Shown in pieces: positions 39,661-48,953 of a stretch of 64,000 bases of DNA (position 1 is its first letter; each line of letters opens with the position of its first letter). The notes below the pieces were generated by a model that had not been told where the DNA came from, searched no databases, and worked only from the letters and a program-made list of their open reading frames with translations. The position numbers and the translations under genes were made by a program. Origin of the DNA: Paenibacillus sp. HW567 (GTDB lineage: Bacteria; Bacillota; Bacilli; Paenibacillales; Paenibacillaceae); the NCBI RefSeq assembly GCF_000374185.1, contig NZ_KB910518.1:6371623-6435622 (forward strand), in the 5' to 3' direction.

Positions 39661-40803
39661 TTGGGAAAACCATTCAGCTCAGTGACTGTTGTTGTGCTGT
39701 CTCTACTCCTATTGACCTCCTGCGGCAATTTCGAAGCAGCGCCGGAGCCTTCCTCTCCAACTGCCGATATCACGGCTGTATCCCCTACACCAGCATCTGA
39801 CCGGGGTACCCTTAACCGGAAAGAGCGACAAGAGCTATACGCTTTTATTAACAAGCAGCTTACGGGCCCTTACGGCGTGTATACGAATCTGCTGGAAACG
39901 GACGAATCGGGCGAAGCTGCGAGCGGTCATGAGATTCTTAGCGAATCGGCCTCGCTCCTGATGAGAACGGCTGTGCTTGAAGGAAGCAAGGAGCAATTTG
40001 CCGCCCGGTGGACTCTGGCGAAGCAAACCTTTGATATGGAGGGCGGCTTCAGCTACCGTTACAGCCCCAAGCTGCAGAAGCAATACCCTGTGAATGCGGC
40101 AGTGGATGACTTGCGTCTGATCGGAGCCTTGTATGGGGCCGGACAAGCTTTTAAGGAACCCGGCTACACTGCAGAGGCTGATAAATACGGGAAACGATTC
40201 TATGATAATAATGTTAAATCTGGTTATATGTATGATTTTTATGACAATGTTTACAAAACTACTAACAAGTTTGTGACTTTATGTTATATTGATCTGAGTG
40301 TTCTGCGAAATTTAGCGATTCCTATAGAAAAACGTAATCTTTTACTGCATAATATGGGTGGAATTCTCGAAGAGGGCTATTTGTCGGATGCGTTTCCCTT
40401 CTATGAGACTAGATTCGATTATGACACCGGGACCTATGGCTCAGAGGGGATTAATACGGTGGAATCACTGCTCTCGATTCTGCATTTGGCCGAGCTGAAC
40501 CGGCAGAAGCCGGCGAGCATCTCCTATATCAAGGAGCAGGTGGCAGCAGGAACGCTGTACGGTCAATACACCCGGGACGGGAAACCGCTGAATGATATCC
40601 GTTCCACGGCGATTTACGCCCTTGCAGCCATGATTGGCGCGGAGGTCGGCGACGGCGCTCTCTATCAGGCCGGCATTGAACGGATGAATGAATTCCGTGT
40701 TACGGATGCCGGAAGTCCGCTGTACGGCGGGTTCGGAGACACCGGCACCGGTCAGGCCTATTCTTTTGACAACCTTATGGCTCTACTAGCCTATTCCTAT
40801 TAA
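39661..40803 (+). CDS. lipoprotein glycosidase, GH8-like (YdaJ-type)
   Basis: 380 residues. Lipoprotein signal VTVVVLSLLLLTSC, Cys at about residue 21, then a Pro/Ser-rich linker. The catalytic region (about 50-380) has the six-hairpin (alpha/alpha)6 pattern: GPYGVYTNLLETDESGEAASGHEILSESASLLMRTAV, where the Glu of HEILSES fits the general acid, and YPVNAAVDDLRLIGAL with the paired Asp expected of GH8-like enzymes. It resembles YdaJ of B. subtilis and PssZ-type hydrolases of Listeria that trim or degrade the exopolysaccharide made by the same locus. TTG start, AAGGATG upstream. Confidence 0.75.
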   Translation: MGKPFSSVTVVVLSLLLLTSCGNFEAAPEPSSPTADITAVSPTPASDRGTLNRKERQELYAFINKQLTGPYGVYTNLLETDESGEAASGHEILSESASLLMRTAVLEGSKEQFAARWTLAKQTFDMEGGFSYRYSPKLQKQYPVNAAVDDLRLIGALYGAGQAFKEPGYTAEADKYGKRFYDNNVKSGYMYDFYDNVYKTTNKFVTLCYIDLSVLRNLAIPIEKRNLLLHNMGGILEEGYLSDAFPFYETRFDYDTGTYGSEGINTVESLLSILHLAELNRQKPASISYIKEQVAAGTLYGQYTRDGKPLNDIRSTAIYALAAMIGAEVGDGALYQAGIERMNEFRVTDAGSPLYGGFGDTGTGQAYSFDNLMALLAYSY

Positions 40804-40835
40804 CTCCAAACCGAAAGCAGTGAAGGTGAACCCGC

Positions 40836-42389
40836 ATGATTGAAGACAACACATTACAAACCGCACCGCGCAAGCAAGTCATGCTTACTGGCCTCCGGTT
40901 AACGCCTGCTTCGGCAGCGGCCTTAGGAGTACTGCTGATTACAGTGTTCACTTTGTTTACGGCTCCTTATGTGGGGATGGCCGACAACGGCGACTTTTTT
41001 CGTATTATCTACAGCAACGGTCTATACTTCAACTTGCCGGACTACGACAGCAGGTATTTTGGCTATTTCGTGAAGCAGTTTGGAATCTATCAGTATTATA
41101 ACGAGAATAGCTCGATGCTGGTATCCTCCCAATCGCTGTTTATCAAGCTGGCCGTCGTGGTCAATAAGCTGGTATTTAGTAAAGAGGTCTTCGATATCCG
41201 TTTTCAAGCGGCGATTTATGTGGTTTTATATGTGGCTGCCGTCTATTTATTGATTGAAGCTGTTACATACAAGATGTCCCGGAAGCGGGGAATGATAGTT
41301 GCGGGAATTGCTGTTTTTATATTCGGAGATACCGGGTATACGGCTTATTTCAACTCCTTTTTCAGCGAGAGCGTGGTGATGATCATGATGATCTTCGTGT
41401 TCGCCTCGTGGCTGCTGCTATACCGCAAGAGATATAACGATTATGTTATGCTGGGTCTTTTTCTGATCAGCACCCTCATCCTGACTACCTCCAAGCAACA
41501 AAATGCTCCGGTGGGCATGGTTATTTCCGTGTTTGCCGTTTCGCTAATCTGGATTCGTAAAGACCGTGTGTTTCGTTACCTTACGGCTGCTGCCATTGCA
41601 CTCATGATGCTCGCCGGAATAGCAACCTATTTGAACATTTCGAAGGAATTTGTGAATATCAACCAATATCATGCGATGACCCGCGGGGTACTGATGGAAT
41701 CGGAGAATCCGGAGACCGCCCTGAAGTCCTTCGGGATCAATGAACAATACGCCATTCTAAAACAAAATACGTATTACGACCAATACGGAACCGTTGATGT
41801 GAAAGCGGATATTCTGGAGAAGGAGTTCTACAGCCGGTACGGGTTTGTTTCCATTCTGAAATATTATGTAACGCATCCCGATCAGATGGGCTCCATTCTG
41901 AACACAGCCGCCAAGAGTGCGTATACGATCAAGCCTGCCGCTATGGGGAATTACGAGAAATCGGTGGGAAAAGAGTTCCGGGCGCAGAGCCACTTCTTCA
42001 CCCTATACAGTGTTCTAAAAGAAAAGCTGGCTCCGCGGACCTTCGGCTTCATCCTCCTCTGGATGGCTGTGATCACGGGAGTGTACATGCCGTCCTTTGT
42101 GGCGGCGGTCAAGGCGCGGAATGTCCGCTCCATGCAGAGGTTAATGCTGATCGTGGCGACCATGCTTGTCGGTCTATCCGGGATTTTCGTCTCTATCATC
42201 GGGGCGGGCGATGCCGACATTGCCAAGCATGAATTTCTGTTCACACAGTCGTTCGATCTGGTGTCGTTCCTGGTTCTGGCCGGTGTCATCAGCCGTGGAT
42301 TTCGCGCCCGGAGAAAGCTTCCTGCAGCCACAGAAGCTGCTCCCGCGCTCCCTGTGAATGCCGGAGCCGGAAAGGGCGTGAGCGTGTGA
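40836..42389 (+). CDS. multi-pass membrane protein, GT-C-like (possibly WsfD family)
   Basis: 517 residues with about 10-11 membrane helices. The first extracytoplasmic loop starts APYVGMADNGDFFRIIYSNGLYF, whose acidic residues fit the catalytic loop position of GT-C glycosyltransferases, and a large soluble loop (about 275-400) lies between helices. Near the end is SIIGAGDADIAKHEFLFTQSFDLVSFLVLA. It reminds me of WsfD-type glycan hexose transferases. It is not part of the B. subtilis ydaJKLMN set, so it may add a side residue to the polymer. Its stop overlaps the next gene by four bases. Confidence 0.65.
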   Translation: MIEDNTLQTAPRKQVMLTGLRLTPASAAALGVLLITVFTLFTAPYVGMADNGDFFRIIYSNGLYFNLPDYDSRYFGYFVKQFGIYQYYNENSSMLVSSQSLFIKLAVVVNKLVFSKEVFDIRFQAAIYVVLYVAAVYLLIEAVTYKMSRKRGMIVAGIAVFIFGDTGYTAYFNSFFSESVVMIMMIFVFASWLLLYRKRYNDYVMLGLFLISTLILTTSKQQNAPVGMVISVFAVSLIWIRKDRVFRYLTAAAIALMMLAGIATYLNISKEFVNINQYHAMTRGVLMESENPETALKSFGINEQYAILKQNTYYDQYGTVDVKADILEKEFYSRYGFVSILKYYVTHPDQMGSILNTAAKSAYTIKPAAMGNYEKSVGKEFRAQSHFFTLYSVLKEKLAPRTFGFILLWMAVITGVYMPSFVAAVKARNVRSMQRLMLIVATMLVGLSGIFVSIIGAGDADIAKHEFLFTQSFDLVSFLVLAGVISRGFRARRKLPAATEAAPALPVNAGAGKGVSV

Positions 42390-43921
42390 AGCGTGGAGGA
42401 TTGATTGTTGTGCTGCTGCTCATGGCGGTGCTGCTGCTTCCCGCTCCCGCGCATTCCGCCGCCGCTCCGCAGCATGTTCTGCTGCTGTACGACAGCTTGG
42501 CGAAAGGAACTGCGCGGGAGGGCAATGTGGCAGAGCTGCAGCGGCTGCTGGCAGCCTACAGCACCAAGGTTACAGTATTGAGTCTGGATGAGTATGAGAA
42601 AGGCACCCTGGACTCCTACTCCAGAGTCATTACTGTTATTAACAGGGCCGATCTGTCCATTACAAACGGGAATTATCTCCAAGATATAGAGAGCTTCCAA
42701 GGGAAGCTGCTGTATACAGGCTACAGCATCCCGGGCCGCATGAAGCAGGAGCTGCACCTTACTACGGCTGTATGGTCTGAAGGGAGCGTGGCGCTCTCGG
42801 TGGGCGGGTTCTCCGGGACACATCTGCAGGTAGAGGAAATGCCCTATATTGCGGCAAGCAAGGCGGCACGTTCATATGGCAGCCTGTCGTTTCAAGACGG
42901 TGAACATGAGGTGCCATATGCCGTAAGCGGCGGACAATACACGTATGCGCCTTATCTGAAGCAAGGAGACGCAAGTGCAGCCGCGATGGCTTATGTGCTG
43001 AAGGATTGGCTGGCTTATTCGAAGGCTCCCCATACCTACCTGCTGCTAAAAGAGATTTACCCCTTCTCCAATCTGGATCTCCTGGAGAAGGCGGCGGATC
43101 AGTTGTATCAGAACGGTATTCCGTTCATAGCCAGTGTTCAGCCGGTGTTCGGCAACACTGACTTTCCGGCGATGAAGCGTTATCTGGAGGCGCTGAAAAT
43201 TGTACAGTCCCGCAACGGCAGCATCCTTGTCAACGTGCCTGCGGTAAGACCTCCTATTAACAGCAACGATTTCTCACTGCACGACAAAATGAACGGTTTT
43301 ATCAATGTCCTGATCAATAACGGGCTGGCTCCGCTGGGGGTCGGCGCGGAAAGCTATTGGAGCTATGACAAGGAATATGCAGGGCGGGGGATGAGCTTCT
43401 TTGATTCGGCGGTGCTGTATCCTGATGTGGAGGCGAGATACATGGATCAGACGAATGTATCCAAGGTATTCCCCTCTTCTGTATACAGTCTGACGCCGGA
43501 GTTCTTGCAGGGGCTGGGACACAGCTCCAAATCGACGCCGGAGCTGCCGATGGACATCGCGGTCACCTATGATTTTCCGGACAGTGAGGAAGGGCTGGAG
43601 AAGCTGCTGCAGAGTCTGGACCAGGCGTGGATTGCTTTTGCGGATTACAAGCACGAAGCCCACAAGGTGGTTACAGACACGAACACCGTGCTCTCTTCGG
43701 ACGGGGTGATCAGGGTCAACGGCAAGGAATTGAATGTCGATTATACCCCGGAAGCTGTAAGCAGCGATTATAGCTATAAGGAAAAGCAGTTCCAAAGCTT
43801 CACGAAGCTGTTCAGTGTGCAGAATAAATTTTTTATCGTTGTGATTATTGCTGCACTGCTGCTGCTGGCTGTCTTGCTGTTGTTCGGCTACAGGCTGTAC
43901 CGGAAGAAATATTTGAAGTAA
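42386..43921 (+). CDS. DUF2334 (deacetylase-like) membrane-anchored protein, YdaL-type
   Basis: 511 residues: signal peptide (LIVVLLLMAVLLLPAPAHSA), a Rossmann-like N-terminal domain (VLLLYDSLAKGTAREGNVAELQRLL), a DUF2334 domain around 210-420 (HTYLLLKEIYPFSNLDLLEKAADQLYQNGIPFIASVQPVF) and one C-terminal membrane helix (about 485-505). DUF2334 belongs to the polysaccharide-deacetylase-like superfamily, but the usual metal-ligand Asp of the first motif appears as KEIYPFS, so activity is uncertain. Corresponds to YdaL of the B. subtilis exopolysaccharide operon. GTG start coupled to the upstream gene. Confidence 0.78.
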   Translation: MKRGGLIVVLLLMAVLLLPAPAHSAAAPQHVLLLYDSLAKGTAREGNVAELQRLLAAYSTKVTVLSLDEYEKGTLDSYSRVITVINRADLSITNGNYLQDIESFQGKLLYTGYSIPGRMKQELHLTTAVWSEGSVALSVGGFSGTHLQVEEMPYIAASKAARSYGSLSFQDGEHEVPYAVSGGQYTYAPYLKQGDASAAAMAYVLKDWLAYSKAPHTYLLLKEIYPFSNLDLLEKAADQLYQNGIPFIASVQPVFGNTDFPAMKRYLEALKIVQSRNGSILVNVPAVRPPINSNDFSLHDKMNGFINVLINNGLAPLGVGAESYWSYDKEYAGRGMSFFDSAVLYPDVEARYMDQTNVSKVFPSSVYSLTPEFLQGLGHSSKSTPELPMDIAVTYDFPDSEEGLEKLLQSLDQAWIAFADYKHEAHKVVTDTNTVLSSDGVIRVNGKELNVDYTPEAVSSDYSYKEKQFQSFTKLFSVQNKFFIVVIIAALLLLAVLLLFGYRLYRKKYLK

Positions 43922-43947
43922 CGAAAACTAAGGTTAGGAGAACGAAC

Positions 43948-45198
43948 ATGACGATCTCGGACGTGCTGATGCTAATTGCGGTGATCTGCATCTGGTCTCT
44001 GCTGCTGGTGAATGTGGCTCTGATCATTGCGGGCTATCTGTATTACATGAAGACCGAAAGAGAAGCAGTACCGGAAATTGAAGGCGAGTATCCCTTCGTG
44101 ACGATTATGGTTCCCGCGCATAATGAGGGTGTCGTCATCAGCAAAACCGTCGAGTCCCTGCTCGACCTTGATTACCCGCACGACCGGTATGAGATCATTG
44201 TAATTAACGACAATTCCTCCGATAACAGCGCCGTACTGCTGGGGGAAATTCAGCGCCGTTTTCCGCAGCGCAATCTGATGGTTATCAATACGGACTCTGT
44301 TATAGGCGGCAAAGGAAAGTCCAATGCGCTGAATATCGGCTTCGCCCGCAGCAAAGGTGAATTGATTGCGATCTATGATGCGGACAATACGCCGGAGAAA
44401 TCCGCGCTGAAGTACCTGGTGGCCGAGATTATGCAGGATTCCACGCTCGGGGCGGTCATCGGCAAATTCCGTACCCGCAACCGCGATGCGAGCCTGCTCA
44501 CCCGATTCATCAATATTGAGACCCTGTCGTTTCAATGGATGGCCCAGGCCGGGCGCTGGAAGCTGTTCAAGCTGTGTACGATTCCCGGGACCAACTTCAT
44601 TATGCGCAGATCCATTGTGGAGAGCATCGGCGGCTGGGACGTCAAAGCGATAGCCGAGGATACGGAGATCAGCTTCCGCATTTACATGATGGGCTACCGG
44701 ATCAAGTTTCAGCCGAAATCCGTAACCTGGGAGCAGGAGCCGCAGACGGTGAAGGTCTGGTTCAAGCAGCGTACCCGCTGGGCTAAGGGCAATATTTATG
44801 TAATTGTGAAGAACATTCCGCTACTGTTCAACAAATCAGCGGCAAAAATCCGCTTTGATATACTGTATTATCTGTCCATCTACTTCCTGCTGTTGATCTC
44901 ATTGGTAACTTCCGATTTACTGCTGGTGCTTCATGCAATGGGTTATGTGCATACGACGATTGCCTCACTCAGCGGCTTCTTGTGGCTGCTCGCCATTATT
45001 CTGTTCGTTGTGGGCATCTTCGTTACGCTGACGACAGAGAAGGGCGAGATGAGCCTGTCCAATCTGTGGATCATCATGCTCATGTATGTATCGTATTGCC
45101 AGCTATGGATGGTCGTTGCCGCTTACGGCTTATATAACTACCTCAAGGACGTTATTTTTAAACGGGAAGCCAAATGGTACAAAACCGAACGCTACTGA
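43948..45198 (+). CDS. GT2-family polysaccharide synthase (YdaM / BcsA/PgaC-like)
   Basis: 416 residues: one N-terminal membrane helix, a cytoplasmic GT2 domain and three C-terminal helices. Catalytic features: VPAHNEGVVISKTVESLLDLDYP, INDNSSDNS (UDP site), IYDADNTPE (DxD), AIAEDTEISFRIY (general base Asp of the ED motif) and FKQRTRWAKGN (QxxRW, processive synthases). It lacks a PilZ domain, so c-di-GMP control would have to act through another protein, such as the degenerate GGDEF protein at the operon's end. Product unknown; the Listeria Pss relative makes a ManNAc-galactose polymer. TTAGGAG lies before the ATG. Confidence 0.88.
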   Translation: MTISDVLMLIAVICIWSLLLVNVALIIAGYLYYMKTEREAVPEIEGEYPFVTIMVPAHNEGVVISKTVESLLDLDYPHDRYEIIVINDNSSDNSAVLLGEIQRRFPQRNLMVINTDSVIGGKGKSNALNIGFARSKGELIAIYDADNTPEKSALKYLVAEIMQDSTLGAVIGKFRTRNRDASLLTRFINIETLSFQWMAQAGRWKLFKLCTIPGTNFIMRRSIVESIGGWDVKAIAEDTEISFRIYMMGYRIKFQPKSVTWEQEPQTVKVWFKQRTRWAKGNIYVIVKNIPLLFNKSAAKIRFDILYYLSIYFLLLISLVTSDLLLVLHAMGYVHTTIASLSGFLWLLAIILFVVGIFVTLTTEKGEMSLSNLWIIMLMYVSYCQLWMVVAAYGLYNYLKDVIFKREAKWYKTERY

Positions 45199-45227
45199 AA
45201 CGAAATCAGCGACACAGGAGACAGAAT

Positions 45228-47324
45228 ATGAACAAGAAACTTATGATGATATGGGTGCTGTGCCTCTCCCTTTTCCTGATCCCGATCCAGGCGGCGTCGG
45301 CCCTGGCTGCGGTTCCCGGGGACGGAAGGCTCACCTATGAAACTTTCTTTAGCGGCAGCGACAGTTCGCTTAAGGGCTCAAGCTCGCAGCAGCAGTTTTT
45401 TACTGTAATGGACTATTGGAATGTGGACAGCCTGAAGGTCAATCTGCATTTTCAGGTTTCACAGATTAACGAGGACCGGATCTCCAGTGTGACACTGTCG
45501 CTGAACGGCAGCCCGTTCTACTCTTTCAGGCCCTCCCGTGATAATAACGGGGAGCAGAGCCTGATAATTCCGGCGCCGAAAGGCTTCCTTAAGAAAGGCG
45601 TTAACACGCTGGGCATTCAGGGTTATCTACGGACAGCTAATTCAGATAATCAGGTCTGTTATGTGGATAATACGCCGGAGAACTGGCTGCATCTGTACAA
45701 TACCTCCAGTGTTGAGGTGGCCTACACCCCTAAGGCGCTGACCGGCGGCATCAGCGATTTCAGTGCACGGTTCTCCGGCATGGATAACATCAAAAGCGGC
45801 AGCAGTCTCTTGACCGTACCGGATAATGCCAGCGGTGCAGAGCTGGAAGCAGCGACCTACGCCTTATCGGGCTTCGCCAAAGCCAATACGGTGAACGACA
45901 AGACGCTGCCCCTGCTGCCTTACAGTGAAGCAGCCATTAAGGACAAAGGGCTTGTGGTGCTGGTGGGGACGGTGGACCACCTGCCGAGCCAGTTCAAGAG
46001 CCAGCTCGATTCCTCTGTCAATCTGGGCACGCATGCCTTGATCCAGTTGGTCAACAAGGATAGCCAGCCCACACTGGTTGTAACCTCCAAGGAGGAAAGC
46101 CTGCTGATCAAAGCCGGACGGCTGATGCAGAACAGCCAACTGGTAAGCCAGATCAGCAGTGACACGAAGGCAGTCGATGATGCTACTGAGGTGGCTTCCC
46201 CATCGCTGGCCATCAGCTCCAACATTACTTTAACCGAAACCGGGGACAAGCTGACCGGTCCGAATCATCAGGAGCAGACCTATTTTGTGGCATTGCCGTC
46301 CAACCGCTCGATCGCGGATTCCGGTAAAATCAGCCTGAACTTCCGCTATGCGGAGAATCTTGATTTTAACCGTTCGCTGGTGACGGTGAGCGTTGGCGAT
46401 ACGCCGATTGGCAGCAAGAAGCTGTCGAAGGAGCTGGCTAACGGCGATACCCTGAATCTGGTGATTCCGAAAAGCCTGAACATCTCCGGGAACTTCTCGG
46501 TGAAGGTAGCGTTTGATCTGGAGATGCTGAGTGCGGTTTGTACTCCGAATACAGAGCAAATGCCTTGGGCTTATATCAGCAAGGAGACGGAGATGCACCT
46601 GAACACGAAGGACCGCACGGACCTGCTGTTCAACAATTATCCGTATCCGTTCCTGCGGGATGGAATCTACAATCATGTGGCTGTAGTACTGCCGCAGAAG
46701 ATGGATAGCTATACCTATCAGAGTATGGCGGGCGTGTTCAACCTGCTTGGCCAATATGCGGGCGGCAATACGGGGGAGGTCAATTATTATACCGATGCCG
46801 TGGATGCCGCTACTCTGAAGGACGATAATATTATTGCCATCGGGTCTTATGCGGACAACAAGGTGATCCGCGACAATAACGATAAGCTGTATTTCCGGTA
46901 CAGCAAGGATGGAAGTACCATTATCTCCAATGAGAAGATGAGCATTGAAGAGCGGTACGGTGCAGAAATCGGCACCCTGCAGCTTATAGTCTCGCCGTAT
47001 GAGAGCGGACGGGGCATGCTTGCCGTGACAGGCGTCAGCTCGGAGGAGACTTATCTGGTCTCCAAGCTGATCGCCAGTGAGAAGGACAAATGGCGGGTAT
47101 ACGGAGACGGCGTAATCGCTGACAAGGACGGCAACGTCAGCGCCTTCCGCTTCAAGACCATTACCGGAGCGGCGAAGGAATCGGTTATCGCGCAGATCAC
47201 GGACCGCAGCGATGTGCTCGGGTTCGTGGCAGCGGTCGTGCTTGCAGTCACGCTGGTGATTGTGGCGCTGCTACTGCTGCTTCGCAAACATCTGAAGAAA
47301 CGTGGTGATAAGCGTGAGACGTAA
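45228..47324 (+). CDS. BcsB-like exopolysaccharide synthase partner (YdaN-type)
   Basis: 698 residues: signal peptide (MMIWVLCLSLFLIPIQAASALA), a large extracytoplasmic region with BcsB-type jelly-roll and flavodoxin-like modules (FFTVMDYWNVDSLKVNLHFQVSQ, TYFVALPSNRSIADSGKISLNFRYAENLDFNRSLVTVSVGDTPIG) and one C-terminal helix (about 665-690, VLGFVAAVVLAVTLVIVALLLLL). BcsB guides the nascent glucan out of the BcsA channel. ATG 45228 is chosen because AGGAG lies 7 bases before it; an upstream start at 45174 would overlap the synthase gene and hide the signal peptide. Confidence 0.85.
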   Translation: MNKKLMMIWVLCLSLFLIPIQAASALAAVPGDGRLTYETFFSGSDSSLKGSSSQQQFFTVMDYWNVDSLKVNLHFQVSQINEDRISSVTLSLNGSPFYSFRPSRDNNGEQSLIIPAPKGFLKKGVNTLGIQGYLRTANSDNQVCYVDNTPENWLHLYNTSSVEVAYTPKALTGGISDFSARFSGMDNIKSGSSLLTVPDNASGAELEAATYALSGFAKANTVNDKTLPLLPYSEAAIKDKGLVVLVGTVDHLPSQFKSQLDSSVNLGTHALIQLVNKDSQPTLVVTSKEESLLIKAGRLMQNSQLVSQISSDTKAVDDATEVASPSLAISSNITLTETGDKLTGPNHQEQTYFVALPSNRSIADSGKISLNFRYAENLDFNRSLVTVSVGDTPIGSKKLSKELANGDTLNLVIPKSLNISGNFSVKVAFDLEMLSAVCTPNTEQMPWAYISKETEMHLNTKDRTDLLFNNYPYPFLRDGIYNHVAVVLPQKMDSYTYQSMAGVFNLLGQYAGGNTGEVNYYTDAVDAATLKDDNIIAIGSYADNKVIRDNNDKLYFRYSKDGSTIISNEKMSIEERYGAEIGTLQLIVSPYESGRGMLAVTGVSSEETYLVSKLIASEKDKWRVYGDGVIADKDGNVSAFRFKTITGAAKESVIAQITDRSDVLGFVAAVVLAVTLVIVALLLLLRKHLKKRGDKRET

Positions 47325-48168
47325 CCGCAGCAGCCTGTTCTCTGATCTCGGCTTTCTGGTCTTTCTGGTACTGGTATTCATATGTATCGTGTATATAGCA
47401 GGCTCGCCGGATCATTACATCCAGAACATTGTTATTTTGAATATTGCGTTTCTGCTGGCCCTGGTCACTTATTTCACAACGGTAACTGCAGGACTGGTGC
47501 TGAACCTGGCTTTTATCTTCGGTTATGGCTCCTTTATTATCTATCAGACGGTGTCGCAGGGAGATACGATTGGCGTGGGCACGTATTTCTGGCTGATAAT
47601 GACTCCGCTGCTTACGGTGGTGCTGTGGGTCTTCACTGCGAGCATCCGGGAGCTGCAGGCCGAGAACGAGCGGCTGGAGCGGAGAACCGCCAATCTCGCT
47701 GCCGTTGACGAGAATACCGATCTGCGGAACAGCATTTCGTTCCAGAAGGATGCCAACCTGTTCACCGGCATCTCGACCCGGTATCAAATTCCGCTGACCC
47801 TGCTTGTGATCAAGGTGAAGTATTGGAACGAAATCCGCCGCCTGATCCCTGGAGAGCAGTTGTCCGAGGCAATCTACGATGTATCCCAGCTCAGCCAATC
47901 CAGCATCCGTACCAATGATGCGCTGTATTTGCTGGACAAGGAGGACGCCACCTGGGGTCTCTTGCTGTTCACGGACCGTGAAGGGGCCAAGATTGTTATT
48001 GAACGCATAAAGCTCAAGCTGCAGGAATTGAACGATACGGATTTCTCGCACAAATACAAGGTGAACCTGGGACTGAAGATCGGTGCCATGCAATATGATG
48101 CGGAGACCATTGAGAATCCGTTCGATTTCATTGTCCAGGCTAAGAAGCAATTGGAATATGATGTGTAA
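47302..48168 (+). CDS. membrane c-di-GMP receptor with degenerate GGDEF (YdaK-type)
   Basis: 288 residues: four membrane helices (about 12-115), a short coiled coil (ASIRELQAENERLERR), and a GGDEF-fold domain (about 150-285). The active-site motif GGDEF is replaced by DKEDA, so cyclase activity is lost. An I-site RxxD, RTND, lies exactly five residues before that position (RTND-ALYLL-DKEDA), as needed to bind c-di-GMP. This is the pattern of YdaK and PssE-type receptors that activate the Ydа/Pss synthase. The GTG start overlaps the BcsB-like gene; 47305 or 47314 are alternatives. A terminator follows. Confidence 0.85.
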   Translation: MVISVRRNRSSLFSDLGFLVFLVLVFICIVYIAGSPDHYIQNIVILNIAFLLALVTYFTTVTAGLVLNLAFIFGYGSFIIYQTVSQGDTIGVGTYFWLIMTPLLTVVLWVFTASIRELQAENERLERRTANLAAVDENTDLRNSISFQKDANLFTGISTRYQIPLTLLVIKVKYWNEIRRLIPGEQLSEAIYDVSQLSQSSIRTNDALYLLDKEDATWGLLLFTDREGAKIVIERIKLKLQELNDTDFSHKYKVNLGLKIGAMQYDAETIENPFDFIVQAKKQLEYDV

Positions 48169-48175
48169 TATAGAT

Positions 48176-48213
48176 GGCGATGAGCGCGCTCAAGGCTCAT
48201 CGCCTTTATTTTT
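48176..48213 (+). terminator. terminator of the exopolysaccharide operon
   Basis: GGCGATGAGC (48176-48185) pairs perfectly with GCTCATCGCC (48195-48204) around a 9-base loop, then a T-rich run. Confidence 0.92.
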
Positions 48214-48258
48214 TTGATATACTTAGCAGTACAAATACAAATAGAGGAGTGTTAGGCG

Positions 48259-48906
48259 ATGAGTGCACCCTATGAATACGAAATAAGTCTGCCGGAGGAT
48301 TATCAGAAGGAGGGGAAGTATCCGGTAGTCTTCCTGCTGCACGGCAAAGGCTCCGATGAGCGCGATATGCTCTCGCTTGCCGGGCCGCTCTCCGATGAAT
48401 TCATACTGATCGGCATTCGCGGTGACCTGAGTGCCGGGACCGGTTATCAATACTATGAGTTGAAAAGTATCGGCAACCCTCTCCGGGAGCAGTTCGATCA
48501 AGCGGTAGAGAAGCTGGAGGAGTTTGTCCAGTATGCTTCGGAACGCTACCCGATCGACCCTGAGCGGCGGTATTTGCTGGGCTTCAGCCAAGGCGCGATT
48601 CTCTCGATGTCGCTGGGGCTTTCAATGGGCGAGGCGATCAAAGGCATCGTTGCGCTGAACGGCTACGTCCCGGAATTTGTGAAGACGGAATATGCGATCA
48701 AGAATATGGAGCGGGTCTCCGTGTTCATCTCCCACGGTGAACACGACACTGTCTTTCCGGTACGGATCGGTCACGAGACCGCAGCATATTTCCAAGGTCT
48801 GACTCCCCGGCTGACCTTCCGTACCTATCCTTCAGGCCACGGCGTGCTGCCGGAGAATCAACGGGATTTGCTGCACTGGCTGAAGCAGGATGCTGCGCTG
48901 GACTGA
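48259..48906 (+). CDS. alpha/beta hydrolase (phospholipase/carboxylesterase-like)
   Basis: 215 residues with the alpha/beta-hydrolase triad: nucleophile Ser in LLGFSQGAILSMSL, Asp in ISHGEHDTVFPVRIG, His in YPSGHGVLPENQ; the oxyanion segment is VFLLHGKGSDERDML. This is the layout of the YpfH/carboxylesterase group. It probably cleaves small esters; substrate unknown. No signal peptide. AGAGGAG before the ATG. Forms a possible two-gene unit with the SDR gene 47 bases on. Confidence 0.88.
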   Translation: MSAPYEYEISLPEDYQKEGKYPVVFLLHGKGSDERDMLSLAGPLSDEFILIGIRGDLSAGTGYQYYELKSIGNPLREQFDQAVEKLEEFVQYASERYPIDPERRYLLGFSQGAILSMSLGLSMGEAIKGIVALNGYVPEFVKTEYAIKNMERVSVFISHGEHDTVFPVRIGHETAAYFQGLTPRLTFRTYPSGHGVLPENQRDLLHWLKQDAALD

Positions 48907-48953
48907 CCGAGCAAGCGAATCATACAATTGTCTGAATGAGGGAGGCGAAGAGA